Under the pieces are notes generated by a model, which had not been told where the DNA came from, made no database searches, and saw only the letters and a program-made list of their open reading frames with translations. From DATFLL01 sp035267785 (GTDB lineage Bacteria; Pseudomonadota; Gammaproteobacteria; DATFLL01), in NCBI GenBank assembly GCA_035267785.1, contig DATFLL010000042.1:36085-100084 (forward strand): a DNA stretch of 64,000 nucleotides. The letters run 5' to 3'. Within the stretch, counting starts at the first letter, position 1. Every line of letters starts with the position of its first letter. Below, in pieces: positions 8,560 through 17,584 of the stretch. Both the position numbers and the translations under genes were made by a program.

Positions 8560-9319
8560 GCATCGGCGCTTCGCGCCGCGGCCTCATAGCTTCGAGTACC
8601 CCATCTTCTACGTGTACCTCGATTTGGACGAGCTGCGCGAGGCGTTCGGCGCGCGCTGGCTTTGGTCGGCGCGTCGCCCTGCGCTCGCCTGGTTTCGCCG
8701 CGCGGACCACCTCGGGCCGGTTGACCGACCGCTCAAGGACGCGGTCGCCGACGTGGTGGAGCGCCATTGCGGACGGCGCCCGCGGGGGCCGATCCGGCTG
8801 TTGACGCAGCTGCGGTACTTCGGCTACGTCTTCAACCCGGTCAGCTTCTACTACTGCTTCGATCCGACGGGCGCCCGCGTGGAGACGGTCGTCGCCGAAG
8901 TGACCAATACGCCATGGGGAGAGCGCCACCTCTATGTCCTGCGGGCGGACCCGGACGTCGGCGCGGCGCGGCATGCCCGATTTCAACTGCGCAAGGAGTT
9001 CCACGTCTCCCCGTTCATGCCCATGGATATCGACTACGACTGGATTCTCACGTCCCCTGAGCAGCGCCTGAGCGTACACATGAAGAACTATCGGGCCGGA
9101 CACAGACTGTTCGACGCGACGCTGAGCCTCGACAAGCGGCCGCTGACCGGCGCGAATTGTGCTCGCGTGCTTGTGCGCTATCCCCTGATGACGGCCAAGA
9201 TCATGGCCACGATCTATTGGCAGGCGTTGAAGCTGTGGCTCAAGGGGGCGCCGGTGTACGACCATCCCACCAAGGCGGAACAACCCAACGGAGGCGAGAA
9301 CAACTCGAAGCCCGTATGA
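8528..9319 (+). CDS. DUF1365 domain protein
   Basis: 263 residues. The DUF1365 pattern is clear: 'YEGRVRHRRFAPRPHSFEYP', 'IRLLTQLRYFGYVFNPVSFY', 'YCFD' and 'FHVSPFMPMDIDYDWIL'. The start ATG at 8528 lies inside the upstream gene and its TGA overlaps the ATG of the cfa gene, so all three are likely co-translated. DUF1365 proteins nearly always sit between the FAD oxidoreductase and Cfa. Their reaction has not been firmly established. Confidence 0.9.
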   Translation: MNSCLYEGRVRHRRFAPRPHSFEYPIFYVYLDLDELREAFGARWLWSARRPALAWFRRADHLGPVDRPLKDAVADVVERHCGRRPRGPIRLLTQLRYFGYVFNPVSFYYCFDPTGARVETVVAEVTNTPWGERHLYVLRADPDVGAARHARFQLRKEFHVSPFMPMDIDYDWILTSPEQRLSVHMKNYRAGHRLFDATLSLDKRPLTGANCARVLVRYPLMTAKIMATIYWQALKLWLKGAPVYDHPTKAEQPNGGENNSKPV

Positions 9320-10620
9320 GCGAAATCACGCAACATCTGCCGCGCAGCGTACACCGGGACGACACGGGCGAGCGACTGCTCGACCGCCTGGCGCGGCGCG
9401 CCTTGTTTGGACAACTGCGAAGGCTGCACGACGGTGAAGTCGTACTGGTCGACCGCGGAAGGGCGCACCGGTTCGGGCAACGAACGGCGCACTGTCCGAT
9501 CAGCGTTACATTGTACGTCTCCGACCCGCGGTTCTACAGTGAGGCCGTCTTCGGAGGAACGATCGGGGTCGGTGAGGCCTACATGGCCGGCTACTGGCAC
9601 AGCGACGATTTGACGTCCCTGGTTCAGGTCATGGCCCACAACCTGGACGTGAGCGACGGTATGGAACGGGGACTCGGTGCCGTCGCGATGCCGGCGCGAA
9701 AGCTTCTGCATTGGCTCAATCGCAACACTCGTTCCGGCAGCCGCCGCAACATCGCCGCCCACTACGATCTGGGCAATGAATTCTTCGGCTTGATGCTGGA
9801 CGAGACCATGATGTATTCGTGCGCGATTTTTGAAGAACCGGCGATGGATCTCGCCGCCGCACAGCGATTTCGCCTCGAGCGGATCTGCAGGAAGCTCGAC
9901 CTGCAGCCCACGGATCACCTGTTGGAGATCGGTACGGGTTGGGGCGGGCTCGCGCTGCACGCCGCGCGTCACTTCGGCTGCCGGGTCACGACCACGACGA
10001 TCTCCCGGGAGCAATACGAGTACGCACGCCGGCGGATCGCCGAGGCGGGCCTGGAAGACCGGGTCACTGTTCTGCTCGAGGATTACCGCAATCTTACCGG
10101 CCGATACGACAAACTGGTCTCCATCGAGATGATAGAGGCGGTGGGCCACGAGTATTTCGACGCCTATTTCCGCAAGTGCGCCTCGCTGCTCGAACCCGGC
10201 GGCTTGATGCTGATCCAGGCGATCACCATCGCGGACCGACGATACGAGCAGGCCAAACGTTCGGTGGACTTCATCCAGCGATACATCTTTCCCGGCGGCT
10301 GCCTCCCGTCGGTGACGGCGATGCTGGGGTCTATCGCCGCGCACACCGATCTGCGGCTGGACGCACTGGAGGAGATCGGCGGGCATTACGCGCGCACACT
10401 GCGCCTGTGGCGGCGCAACGTGGCGGACAACCTGGACCGTATCCGGGACATGGGCTATTCCGATGCGTTCCTGCGCATGTGGGAATACTATCTATGCTAC
10501 TGCGAGGGCGGATTCCTGGCGCGCACCATCGGTACCGTCCACATGCGCTTGAGCAAACCGGGGACAGGGGCTGGCGGGGGTGTGCCGCGGGCATTCGAGA
10601 CTCGGGGCAAAGCACGTTAA
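9316..10620 (+). CDS. cfa: cyclopropane-fatty-acyl-phospholipid synthase family protein
   Basis: 434 residues, close to the usual Cfa length. It has an N-terminal lipid-binding region (about 30-130), then the SAM-binding 'HLLEIGTGWGGLALHAARHF', 'KLVSIEMIEAVGHEYFDAYF', 'YIFPGGCLPS' and the C-terminal 'WEYYLCYCEGGFLAR', which matches the YYLxxCxGxF segment of E. coli Cfa. The family transfers a methylene from SAM to unsaturated acyl chains of membrane phospholipids. As the last gene of an eight-gene operon it may work with the FAD enzyme and DUF1365 protein on a more elaborate acyl modification. Confidence 0.92.
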   Translation: MSEITQHLPRSVHRDDTGERLLDRLARRALFGQLRRLHDGEVVLVDRGRAHRFGQRTAHCPISVTLYVSDPRFYSEAVFGGTIGVGEAYMAGYWHSDDLTSLVQVMAHNLDVSDGMERGLGAVAMPARKLLHWLNRNTRSGSRRNIAAHYDLGNEFFGLMLDETMMYSCAIFEEPAMDLAAAQRFRLERICRKLDLQPTDHLLEIGTGWGGLALHAARHFGCRVTTTTISREQYEYARRRIAEAGLEDRVTVLLEDYRNLTGRYDKLVSIEMIEAVGHEYFDAYFRKCASLLEPGGLMLIQAITIADRRYEQAKRSVDFIQRYIFPGGCLPSVTAMLGSIAAHTDLRLDALEEIGGHYARTLRLWRRNVADNLDRIRDMGYSDAFLRMWEYYLCYCEGGFLARTIGTVHMRLSKPGTGAGGGVPRAFETRGKAR

Positions 10621-10695
10621 TTCCCGATCGGGATGAACCGAAGTCGATTGGCCGGCGACTCAGTGACTATAACCACACACCGAGGGGATGGAGAC

Positions 10696-11022
10696 ATGAA
10701 TACCTTGATAAACAACCGATTGGCGTCGGCCGCGCTCATCGCGTTGGCGCTGGCACTGCCGGCCGGTCAGGCGGCCGCCGCCGGATTCGTCAAGTACGAC
10801 GGTATCAAGGGCGAGGCCAGGCAGCGCCCAACGCCGACCAAACCGACGCCACCGGCCGATCTGAAGGCCGAACAAAAAGGCAAGTCGACCGGCCTGCTGC
10901 TGCCGGCCATACAGAAAGCGCGGGACGGCGCCGCCAAACCGACGACCAAGGCGGACGCCCTCAAGCCCAAATCGCCCAAACCGCGCGGCCTGCTCCTGCC
11001 GGCCATTCAGAAGGCGCGGTAA
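10696..11022 (+). CDS. small exported Lys/Pro-rich protein with a duplicated 11-residue motif
   Basis: 108 residues with a Sec signal peptide (about residues 1-29, ending GQAAAAG). The mature part is basic, low in complexity and rich in Lys, Pro, Thr and Ala. It contains the motif GLLLPAIQKAR twice, once centrally and once as the exact C-terminus, about 33 residues apart. The ATG follows GGGGATGGAGAC. No known domain was recognised. It lies 75 bases after cfa on the same strand and could be the operon's last gene or have its own promoter. A strong stem-loop follows. Confidence 0.7.
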   Translation: MNTLINNRLASAALIALALALPAGQAAAAGFVKYDGIKGEARQRPTPTKPTPPADLKAEQKGKSTGLLLPAIQKARDGAAKPTTKADALKPKSPKPRGLLLPAIQKAR

Positions 11023-11031
11023 TACGCGAAA

Positions 11032-11062
11032 GCCCGGCACGGCGCACGCGCCGTGCCTGGGC
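11032..11062. terminator. bidirectional stem-loop between convergent genes
   Basis: A 14-pair stem with one bulged base: GCCCGGCACGGCGC pairs with GCGCCGTGCCTGGGC across a 2-base loop. It fills the 42-base gap between a plus-strand gene ending at 11022 and a minus-strand gene ending at 11065, so it probably ends transcription from both sides. The flanking T-runs are poor. Confidence 0.6.
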
Positions 11063-11064
11063 AC

Positions 11065-11514
11065 TCACCACTTGCGGTACGGCAGAAATTTACCGTTGTA
11101 GGTAATCTGGACGCGATCGCCCTTGGGATCGGCAATGCGCTCAATCTCGATTTCGAAATCGATCGCACTCATGATGCCGTCGCCGAACTCTTCGTGGATC
11201 AGGGCCTTGATAGTGGTCCCGTATACCTGCGATATCTCGTGCAGCCGGTAAATAAGGGGGTCGACCGGTACGGCCGAGTCCAGCGAGCCCTTCATCGGGC
11301 ACTCGAGCAGAGCCGACTTCAAGCCGCTGTCGCCGCTCATGCCGAGTATTTCGAGCAGGGCATCCGCCTCGGTCTCGTCCATACTGGCCTGGCCCAAGAT
11401 GGCCGCTGTCACCCAGACCTTGTGCCGCCCGACGGCCTCGGCAATGGCTGCAAAGCTCAGGCCCTTGTCGTGCTTGGCCTCCAACAGCAATTCAGTGGCA
11501 TCTTCACGTCGCAC
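11065..11514 (-). CDS. cynS: cyanate hydratase (cyanase)
   Basis: 149 residues, the normal cyanase length. The enzyme converts cyanate and bicarbonate to ammonia and carbon dioxide as a homodecamer. The N-terminal helical DNA-binding-like domain reads 'KGLSFAAIAEAVGRHKVWVT'. The catalytic C-terminal domain has the hallmark 'EEFGDGIMSAIDFEIEIERI', and the Arg-Glu-Ser active-site residues are recognisable in 'LIYRLHEIS', 'IKALIHEEFGDG' and 'MSAIDF'. I chose a GTG start at 11514 because a strong GGAGGT lies 7 bases upstream. It is a monocistronic gene without cynT or cynX neighbours. Confidence 0.95.
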   Translation of the reverse strand: MRREDATELLLEAKHDKGLSFAAIAEAVGRHKVWVTAAILGQASMDETEADALLEILGMSGDSGLKSALLECPMKGSLDSAVPVDPLIYRLHEISQVYGTTIKALIHEEFGDGIMSAIDFEIEIERIADPKGDRVQITYNGKFLPYRKW

Positions 11515-12021
11515 AATTGTCACCTCCGTTAGTTGTTCACGGCCGAGGCCCAAACCCCACTGCCTGGTCACCTCGCCGCCCGCGCCGCACACGCCAGCGC
11601 ACCGCGAAACGATGTTGCCGATCGTCAGTGCAACGGTTGTGCCAGCGAGGCAAGAAACTGTTCAGACGGGAGTTTTGCCCACAACGCGCCGGCAGGTGCG
11701 GCGGTCACGACCCAATCGAGTGCGGGTCGATCTCACGGCGCACCAGCGTGAGGCGTCACGGTCTGCAAACGCTTCCCAATGGGCGCGGGTCGGCGCAGGC
11801 CCGGCTGGCGGGGAGCCCCGTTGACAGTCAACTCGGCACGGTCCTATAGTCAATCCATGCACAGGCAACCCGAACTGAACAACGCATGTGTCCAGTGGCT
11901 GTGGAAACACGGCCCAGGCGGCGCGCGCGTGTAAGTTCGGTACACGAGCAAGGCAGCCGCGGGATCCGATCGCGGCCTGCCATCCCGCCCTCGGACCCGC
12001 CGTAGCGAAAAGGGTCCACCG
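11515..12021. other. 507-base gap between divergent genes
   Basis: Apart from the ribosome-binding site of the cyanase gene, I see no convincing gene here. The short open frames on both strands have Arg/Ala/Pro-rich compositions typical of random GC-rich frames. It must hold the promoters of cyanase and of the plus-strand transporter that starts at 12022, but no clear -35/-10 pair stood out. Confidence 0.5.
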
Positions 12022-12936
12022 ATGGAACACTCCGCAACCGCACCGCGTCCCGCCGCCCTCGCCGGCGCCGGCCTGGTTCTGATTGCCGCGATTGGCTTCT
12101 CGGCCAAGGCAATCTTCGTCAAGCTCGCCTACCGCTATGCCGTGGACCCGGTGACGCTGCTGGCGCTGCGCATGCTGCTCTCGCTGCCGTTTTTCATCGG
12201 CGCCGCGTTCTGGTCGCGCCGCCGGCGCGCGCCGCGGCTCGACAAGAGGGATTGGAGCAACGTGCTGTTTCTGGGCGTGGTGGGCTATTACCTGGCAAGC
12301 CTGTTCGACTTTCTTGGGCTGCAGTACGTCACCGCCGGGCTGGAGCGCCTGGTCCTGTTCCTGTATCCGACGCTGGTCGTGCTGATCACGCTCGTACGTT
12401 TTCGCCGGCCGATCGGCCGCGTCGAGCTGCTCGCGCTGGTGCTGAGCTACGGCGGTATCGGCTTTGTATTTCTGCACGATCTGCGCGTCGAGGGGACGAA
12501 CGTGCCGCTGGGCACGGCACTGGTCTTCGCCAGCGCCCTGGCGTATGCCACATACCTGGTGGGTGCCGGCGAGCTGGTACACCGAATCGGCACGCTGCGT
12601 TTTACCGCCTACGTGCTGACCGTCTCCTGCCTGGCGGTCGTCGTCCAGTTCCTGCTGACCCACCCCGTGAATGCGCTCGTACAGCCGACCCCGGTGTACG
12701 CCCTGGCGCTGGCGATGGCGCTGGTCTCGACCGTCATGCCCGCCTTCCTGCTGACGGCCGGCATCCGGCGCATCGGGGCGCGCACCGCCGCGCTCATCGG
12801 GGCCGTCGGCCCGGTGTCGACCATCGCGCTGGCGGCCGTCTTTTTGGGCGAGCCGATATCGGCGGTTCAGATCCTGGGTGCCGCGCTGGTATTGATCGGG
12901 GTCATCACCGTCTCGCTGCGCCAAAGACGCACCTGA
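12022..12936 (+). CDS. EamA/DMT-superfamily transporter
   Basis: 304 residues with ten hydrophobic segments arranged as two EamA repeats (about 12-145 and 158-300). Landmarks are 'LIAAIGFSAKAIFVKLAYRY', 'LGLQYVTAGLERLVLFLYPT' and, in the second half, 'AAVFLGEPISAVQILGAALV'. DMT exporters move amino acids, nucleosides or other small metabolites across the inner membrane; the substrate cannot be read from sequence. It is convergent with the DksA-like gene, 11 bases apart. Confidence 0.88.
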   Translation: MEHSATAPRPAALAGAGLVLIAAIGFSAKAIFVKLAYRYAVDPVTLLALRMLLSLPFFIGAAFWSRRRRAPRLDKRDWSNVLFLGVVGYYLASLFDFLGLQYVTAGLERLVLFLYPTLVVLITLVRFRRPIGRVELLALVLSYGGIGFVFLHDLRVEGTNVPLGTALVFASALAYATYLVGAGELVHRIGTLRFTAYVLTVSCLAVVVQFLLTHPVNALVQPTPVYALALAMALVSTVMPAFLLTAGIRRIGARTAALIGAVGPVSTIALAAVFLGEPISAVQILGAALVLIGVITVSLRQRRT

Positions 12937-12947
12937 GCAGTGGTGCG

Positions 12948-13292
12948 TCAATCGCTCTTGTCGGCGCAGGCAATACAGCGCGTGTGGGTCGGGTCCGCCG
13001 CCAGGCGACGCACGTCGATCTCCTCGCCGCACACGAAACAGTAGCCGTAGTCGCCCGAGTCGATGCGCCGCAGTGCGGCCTCGATGCGGGTTAGCTGCTG
13101 CTGGCGCCGGCGGGCCGTCTCCTGTGCCATTTCCTGCGCCTGCATGGCATCCATGCGTGAGAGCCGTCCGACACTTGCCTGATCGAGCTCGACGGGCTTG
13201 GTCGAATCCTTCGACGCCTCTTGCGTAGCTTGCAGCTCGGCCCGCATTGCGAGCAGCCTCTGTCGGAATCGTTCGGTCTGCGTATCATCCAT
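12948..13292 (-). CDS. DksA/TraR family C4 zinc-finger protein
   Basis: 114 residues with an N-terminal coiled coil (about 1-80) and a C-terminal C4 zinc finger: CFVC and CIAC, 17 residues apart. The segment 'ALRRIDSGDYGYCFVCGEEI' is the classic DksA/TraR signature. The coiled-coil tip lacks an obvious DksA 'DxxDxA' pair, though 'SRMDAMQAQEMA' stands near it, so it is better called DksA-like than DksA. Such proteins bind the RNA polymerase secondary channel. Confidence 0.9.
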   Translation of the reverse strand: MDDTQTERFRQRLLAMRAELQATQEASKDSTKPVELDQASVGRLSRMDAMQAQEMAQETARRRQQQLTRIEAALRRIDSGDYGYCFVCGEEIDVRRLAADPTHTRCIACADKSD

Positions 13293-13509
13293 CGGTCGTC
13301 ACATCCGTTTCGCCAGGCGTTGCTCGAGCGAGGCAACACGAACCGCCCCGCCGCGCGCCGGGATGAACCAGTCTACGCCCAACGCGAAGGATCACAAGAC
13401 AAAGCCGACCGGGTGAGTCGGGTTTTGGCGGCCGTGTTCTTTGAGCCAAGGGGGTCGATTTGTTTTAATGGACCTCCTCGACGATACCAACAACCGAACA
13501 AGGGGACGC

Positions 13510-14790
13510 ATGGTATTTCATCTGCCCAAGGGACAACGCCGCACGGCCACTGCCGCCGGAGTCATCGGCAACATCATCGAATGGTACGACTTCGCGCTCT
13601 ATGGATTTATGGCGACGATCCTCTCGACGCTGTTCTTTCCCAGCCACAATCGAACGGCCTCGCTGCTGGCGACCTACGGGGTATTCGCCGTGGGCTTTAT
13701 CATGCGTCCACTGGGCTCGGCGATCTTCGGTTGGCTGGGCGACACGATCGGGCGCAGCCGCACCATGCTGATCTCGGTGGCCATGATGGCGCTGCCGACA
13801 TTCCTGCTCGGAGTGCTTCCGACCTACGATTCGGTCGGCATCTGGGCGCCGATCTTGTTGATCGCTATCCGTCTCATTCAAGGCCTGTCGGTGGGCGGGG
13901 AGTTTTCCAGCTCCGTAACCTATCTGGTGGAGACGGCGCCGACGGAGCGGCGGGGACTGTCCGGCAGTTGGGCCAATGTGGGCAGCATGCTCGGTATGCT
14001 GATCGGCTCGGGCGTCGCCGCGGCGGCGACCAATTTTTTCGACCCGGCCACCCTGCACGCCTGGGGCTGGCGTCTTCCCTTTCTATTCGGCGCGGTGCTC
14101 GGCGGCATTGCGATCGCGCTGCGCCGCCACCTGCCCCGCTCGGAACATTTTGCCAAGCACGAGGCGGATCACGGCGAGACCTCACCGCTCTGGGAGGCGC
14201 TCACCCGCGACGGCAAACAGACCTTGCAAGGCACGCTGTTCGCTTCGTCCTACGGAGCGCTGTTCTATCTGACGCTGGTCTATCTGCCGAACTGGCTGAC
14301 CGAATACACTTCACTGGATCTGGCCACGGCCATGCGTGCGAATACCGCCGCGACGGCGCTGATGGTCGTGCTCATTCCGTTCATGGGCTGGGCCTCGGAC
14401 CGGCTGATTCGCCGCACGTGGCTCATCGCCATCGCCTTCGGCGTCATGGCGCTGGTCGGCCCGCTGCTGCAGTACTGGATGGCCCACGGCAGCCTCGAGG
14501 CGGCGATCACCGCGCAGTTCCTCCTGGCGATCCTTGTCGCCGTACCCTGCGGCGTGGCGCCGGCCACGTTCGTCGAGTTGTTTCCGACCGAAGACCGGCT
14601 CTCGGGGTACTCCGTAGCCTTCAATGTCGGTCTGGGCGTCGTCGGCGGCGCCACCCCCATGGCGGCGACCTGGCTCATCGACGTCAGCGGCTCGACGCTC
14701 GCCCCGGGCTTCTACCTGCTCGGCTGCGCATTGCTCGGCGTGGCCATCCTCTCGTGGATGAAGGACCGCAGCCGCGAACCGCTGCGCTGA
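13510..14790 (+). CDS. MFS transporter, metabolite:H+ symporter (MHS/ProP-like) family
   Basis: 426 residues, twelve predicted membrane segments. The MHS-type signature is 'GNIIEWYDFALYGFMATILS' near the N-terminus, followed by 'RPLGSAIFGWLGDTIGRSR' (loop 2-3 motif) and 'RLIQGLSVGGEFSSSVTYLV'. This subfamily takes up compatible solutes, dicarboxylates or citrate with protons. I chose ATG at 13510, preceded by AAGGGGACGC; upstream in-frame Met codons would add 14 or 23 hydrophilic residues. Confidence 0.9.
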   Translation: MVFHLPKGQRRTATAAGVIGNIIEWYDFALYGFMATILSTLFFPSHNRTASLLATYGVFAVGFIMRPLGSAIFGWLGDTIGRSRTMLISVAMMALPTFLLGVLPTYDSVGIWAPILLIAIRLIQGLSVGGEFSSSVTYLVETAPTERRGLSGSWANVGSMLGMLIGSGVAAAATNFFDPATLHAWGWRLPFLFGAVLGGIAIALRRHLPRSEHFAKHEADHGETSPLWEALTRDGKQTLQGTLFASSYGALFYLTLVYLPNWLTEYTSLDLATAMRANTAATALMVVLIPFMGWASDRLIRRTWLIAIAFGVMALVGPLLQYWMAHGSLEAAITAQFLLAILVAVPCGVAPATFVELFPTEDRLSGYSVAFNVGLGVVGGATPMAATWLIDVSGSTLAPGFYLLGCALLGVAILSWMKDRSREPLR

Positions 14791-14831
14791 TACCGGCACT
14801 GCGCCGCGGCGCGGAAGTTGCCCACTGGCGG

Positions 14832-16529
14832 TCAGGCCGCGGTCACCCGGTTGCGCCCGGCGTCCTTCGACCGATAGAGGTATTTGTCGGCGGTGGAAAT
14901 CACGGCATCCAGGCTGCGGTGCTCCGGCTCGCGTTCGGCGACACCGAAGCTCGCGGTCAAGGCGATCTGCTTGCCCTCGTATTTGATGCGAACGGCGGCG
15001 ATCTTTGTCCGCAGTCGTTCCGCCAGGGTGATCGCTTCGCCAATCTCCGTCTCGGGCAACAGGAGGATGAACTCCTCGCCACCCCATCGGGCGATGACAT
15101 CCTGATCCCTCACCGCCTTTCTCAGCAAATCGGTGAATTCCCTTAGAACCTGGTCGCCGCAGGCGTGCCCATGGACGTCGTTGATGCCCTTGAAGTTGTC
15201 GATGTCGAGCAGTACGACCGACAGACGGTGATCGTGGCGCAGCGCGATATTCCAGATGGGCGCAGTGATGTCATAAAAGGCGCGGCGGTTGTTCAAACCG
15301 GTCAGCGGATCGGACATGGCCAGCTGCTCGGCACGCAGCTTGGCCTGCTGACCGAGGCGAAAATGATACGTCAACGCCAGTGCCAGCAGCGTCGCGTCGA
15401 GCAACATGCCGATATCGACCGCACGGAAGGTCCAAATGTTGAACGGAATGAAGCCCCATACGGACAGCGCGGTCAAAGCGGCGCCGACCATAGCCGAAAA
15501 GGCCGCGAAGAGGAAATACCGTGCGGTCTTCTGTCCGGCCTGCACCGCGGCCACGCCCATGGCGAGCATGATACCCGTGAACAGAAAGACAAAGGTGAAT
15601 GCCACCAACAGGGCGTCGCGCTGGCTGTCGCCGACAACAGTGAGCAGCAACAGTGCCAGAGCAAGGCCCAGATAAGCGAGGACTCCCCTGTGGATACGGG
15701 GGAAATGCCTGCGCGTTTCCAGAAAGGTCAGCCCGAAGATCAGGCCGGCCGATCCGTACAGCACCATCAGAATCGGATTTGACCACTGCGCCCAGACCAC
15801 ATGGGTCGGCCAGAGCCACTCGAAGCCGTGTCCGGTATAGGACATGTTCATCAGGAGGAACATACCCAGATACACGGAATAGAACAGATAACGCAGGTCG
15901 CGCAGGCCGGCATACAGCATCAGGTTGTAGGCCAACAGCGCGAACAAAAAACCGTAAAGAAAACCGTAGCTGTAGTCCTGCATAGTCTGACGGTCGCGGG
16001 CCCGTTCCGGCGACATCAGGTAGATCGGCACCACCATCGGGTCAGGGGTTTGCACACGCACGAACACATCGCTTGTCCCCGTGGGGAACGTATGGTCGAG
16101 GGCGAAGTTGCGGGTGTCGACGGGACGCTGCGCGAAGGCCTGGCGATCGCCGACATGATAGGTCGCGACCGTCTTGCCGGCGTGGCGGAAGTAAACGTCG
16201 ACGCGATCGAGCCAGGCCGTCTCGATGGAAAGGCGCCGCGACAATGGCTGGTCGGTCGTATTGGCGACGCTGAAATGGATCCAGACGGGCTTGGTCCCGA
16301 TGCCAAAGGTGAGTACGCGGTTTCGGCCCGGCGCGAACTCCCCGCGGCCGTAGGCCGCGATCGCCTGATCGAGGCTCAGCCGGCCGTCGGGTTCCTTCAA
16401 GTAGGTGGCATAACGCCCGAGCGGGGCATCGGGCGGTGCGTTGGCCGAAACCGGGCCGGCCGCGACCACCGCCCCGGCCGGGAAGGCTGACAACAGCAGA
16501 CTGAGCGCCAGAAGAATGCGGGACGTCAT
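14832..16529 (-). CDS. 7TMR-DISM diguanylate cyclase
   Basis: 565 residues. A signal peptide (1-27) is followed by an extracytoplasmic 7TMR-DISMED2-type sensor domain (about 35-175, with 'WIHFSVANTTDQPLSRRLSI'), seven membrane helices (about 185-390) and a GGDEF domain (about 405-565). The active site is RWGGEEF; the metal site is in 'LLDIDNFKGINDVHG'. An inhibitory I-site RxxD (RDQD) lies five residues before GGEEF. It should make cyclic-di-GMP in response to a periplasmic ligand and be subject to product feedback. The start MTSRILLALSL is the first Met before the signal peptide. Confidence 0.93.
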   Translation of the reverse strand: MTSRILLALSLLLSAFPAGAVVAAGPVSANAPPDAPLGRYATYLKEPDGRLSLDQAIAAYGRGEFAPGRNRVLTFGIGTKPVWIHFSVANTTDQPLSRRLSIETAWLDRVDVYFRHAGKTVATYHVGDRQAFAQRPVDTRNFALDHTFPTGTSDVFVRVQTPDPMVVPIYLMSPERARDRQTMQDYSYGFLYGFLFALLAYNLMLYAGLRDLRYLFYSVYLGMFLLMNMSYTGHGFEWLWPTHVVWAQWSNPILMVLYGSAGLIFGLTFLETRRHFPRIHRGVLAYLGLALALLLLTVVGDSQRDALLVAFTFVFLFTGIMLAMGVAAVQAGQKTARYFLFAAFSAMVGAALTALSVWGFIPFNIWTFRAVDIGMLLDATLLALALTYHFRLGQQAKLRAEQLAMSDPLTGLNNRRAFYDITAPIWNIALRHDHRLSVVLLDIDNFKGINDVHGHACGDQVLREFTDLLRKAVRDQDVIARWGGEEFILLLPETEIGEAITLAERLRTKIAAVRIKYEGKQIALTASFGVAEREPEHRSLDAVISTADKYLYRSKDAGRNRVTAA

Positions 16530-16858
16530 AGGTCGGTCATATGCTGCCTGCTCGCGCCGTCCGGTGCCCCGCACAGGCGGTCTTGGCAAGCGAGGTGCCT
16601 GCCGGTCCGGGGGCTTCTGCTCCCGCGTCCTCCCGGTACGTGCTTGCCAGCCTCGCCTCGCGCCTATCCTCAGATAGACACCCTGACCAATGGACTGGCG
16701 CTCAGGCGATCATATCATGGCCTGACAGCAAGGCCACGCGCACGCATTGACCGACGCGCACACGTCGTGCCGCGATGGCAAACCAGCGGTCGCGGTGCGC
16801 GAACCGCGCGACTCAGCGTGCGTGGCCGGCATGGTCCGCCCGACGCCATCGCAGGCTC
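16530..16858. other. 329-base gap
   Basis: Upstream region of the diguanylate cyclase. No convincing coding frame, hairpin with T-run or known element was seen. Confidence 0.5.
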
Positions 16859-17257
16859 TCAGGTATCGAAGTCGAGTCCGGCGAGAATTCTGTTCAATCG
16901 GCCCTGCTCGCCCGACTCGTGCGCCAAGGACGCATTGGCCTCGCCGGTTTGACGGGCGGACTCCTCGATCCGCTCGATGTACTGGCGCGTACACTGCGCA
17001 ACCAGGTCCTTGAGTCGGTCCAGGAGGGGGACGATTTCGTCGGGCGTACGGACCCACGTCTCGATGATGAGTCCCTCGGTCTCCTTCATCCGCGGCGAAG
17101 AAGGATGTTTGGCCGCCAGATTGTTGAACTCGCGACACCAGTCCGCGGGCGCCTGGTGTGACAGCTTGAAGAAGATATCGATGTAGGGCTCTTTCCTGAT
17201 GATGGGCGGGCGCCTGTCATCGATTCCGGCGATTCTGATGTCACTGATACCTTCCAA
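16859..17257 (-). CDS. hypothetical protein, 132 aa, probable TTG start
   Basis: A soluble, mostly helical protein without signal peptide or recognised domain. Conserved-looking stretches are 'PYIDIFFKLSHQAPADWCREF', 'LIIETWVRTPDEIVPLLDRL' and a C-terminal helix rich in Glu, Gln and Arg. There is no ATG near the start. TTG at 17257 follows a GGGAGT sequence by about 8 bases and begins LEGISDIRIAGID; a longer frame from a Met at 17311 is possible. The biased codon use supports a real gene. Function unknown. Confidence 0.6.
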   Translation of the reverse strand: MEGISDIRIAGIDDRRPPIIRKEPYIDIFFKLSHQAPADWCREFNNLAAKHPSSPRMKETEGLIIETWVRTPDEIVPLLDRLKDLVAQCTRQYIERIEESARQTGEANASLAHESGEQGRLNRILAGLDFDT

Positions 17258-17584
17258 TATATGTACTCCCAAGGTTACCGGCACGGTACAGCGGTTCGGC
17301 GCGCCGGACAATCGGTATCGTCCCCGGGCCCGCGAAACGCCACATTACCACGCCGGCACGCCGGACCCCGGCCCGGGCGATTCGGCTCCCCGCCGTGGAG
17401 ACACGCTCCGCACGGTCATTGACCGACACCTCCCCGGACGCGGTCGGCGCCGTCCGCACCGTTGGTTTCATAGCGTTTGCCGGTCCTTAAGCCAGCCTTC
17501 AGGTTGCGCTGCTAACGTTGGCCACGCTGAATCGTGGTCCGGCACGGCGCGCACCCGCGTCGCCGGCCGCATGGAGAGGTCGGC
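17258..17584. other. 327-base gap between divergent genes
   Basis: Lies between the hypothetical gene and the cytochrome cluster. I see only a GGAGAGG ribosome-binding site immediately before 17585. No other gene or repeat was found. Confidence 0.5.

Noticed and set aside
10696..11022. Resemblance of GLLLPAIQKAR to the LLLPAVQxxRE motif of planctomycete DUF1559 pseudopilins
   Set aside because: DUF1559 proteins have it once, near an N-terminal prepilin-like helix. Here it occurs twice, late, in a Lys/Pro-rich exported protein without the prepilin features.
11662..13032. Minus-strand frame of 456 codons over the first EamA transporter
   Set aside because: Gln/Arg/His-rich antisense of the transporter gene, without homology.
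13221..15146. Plus-strand frame of 641 codons across the MFS transporter
   Set aside because: It overlaps a clear MFS transporter in another frame and runs into the opposite-strand cyclase gene. The Arg/Gly/His-rich sequence contains no motif.
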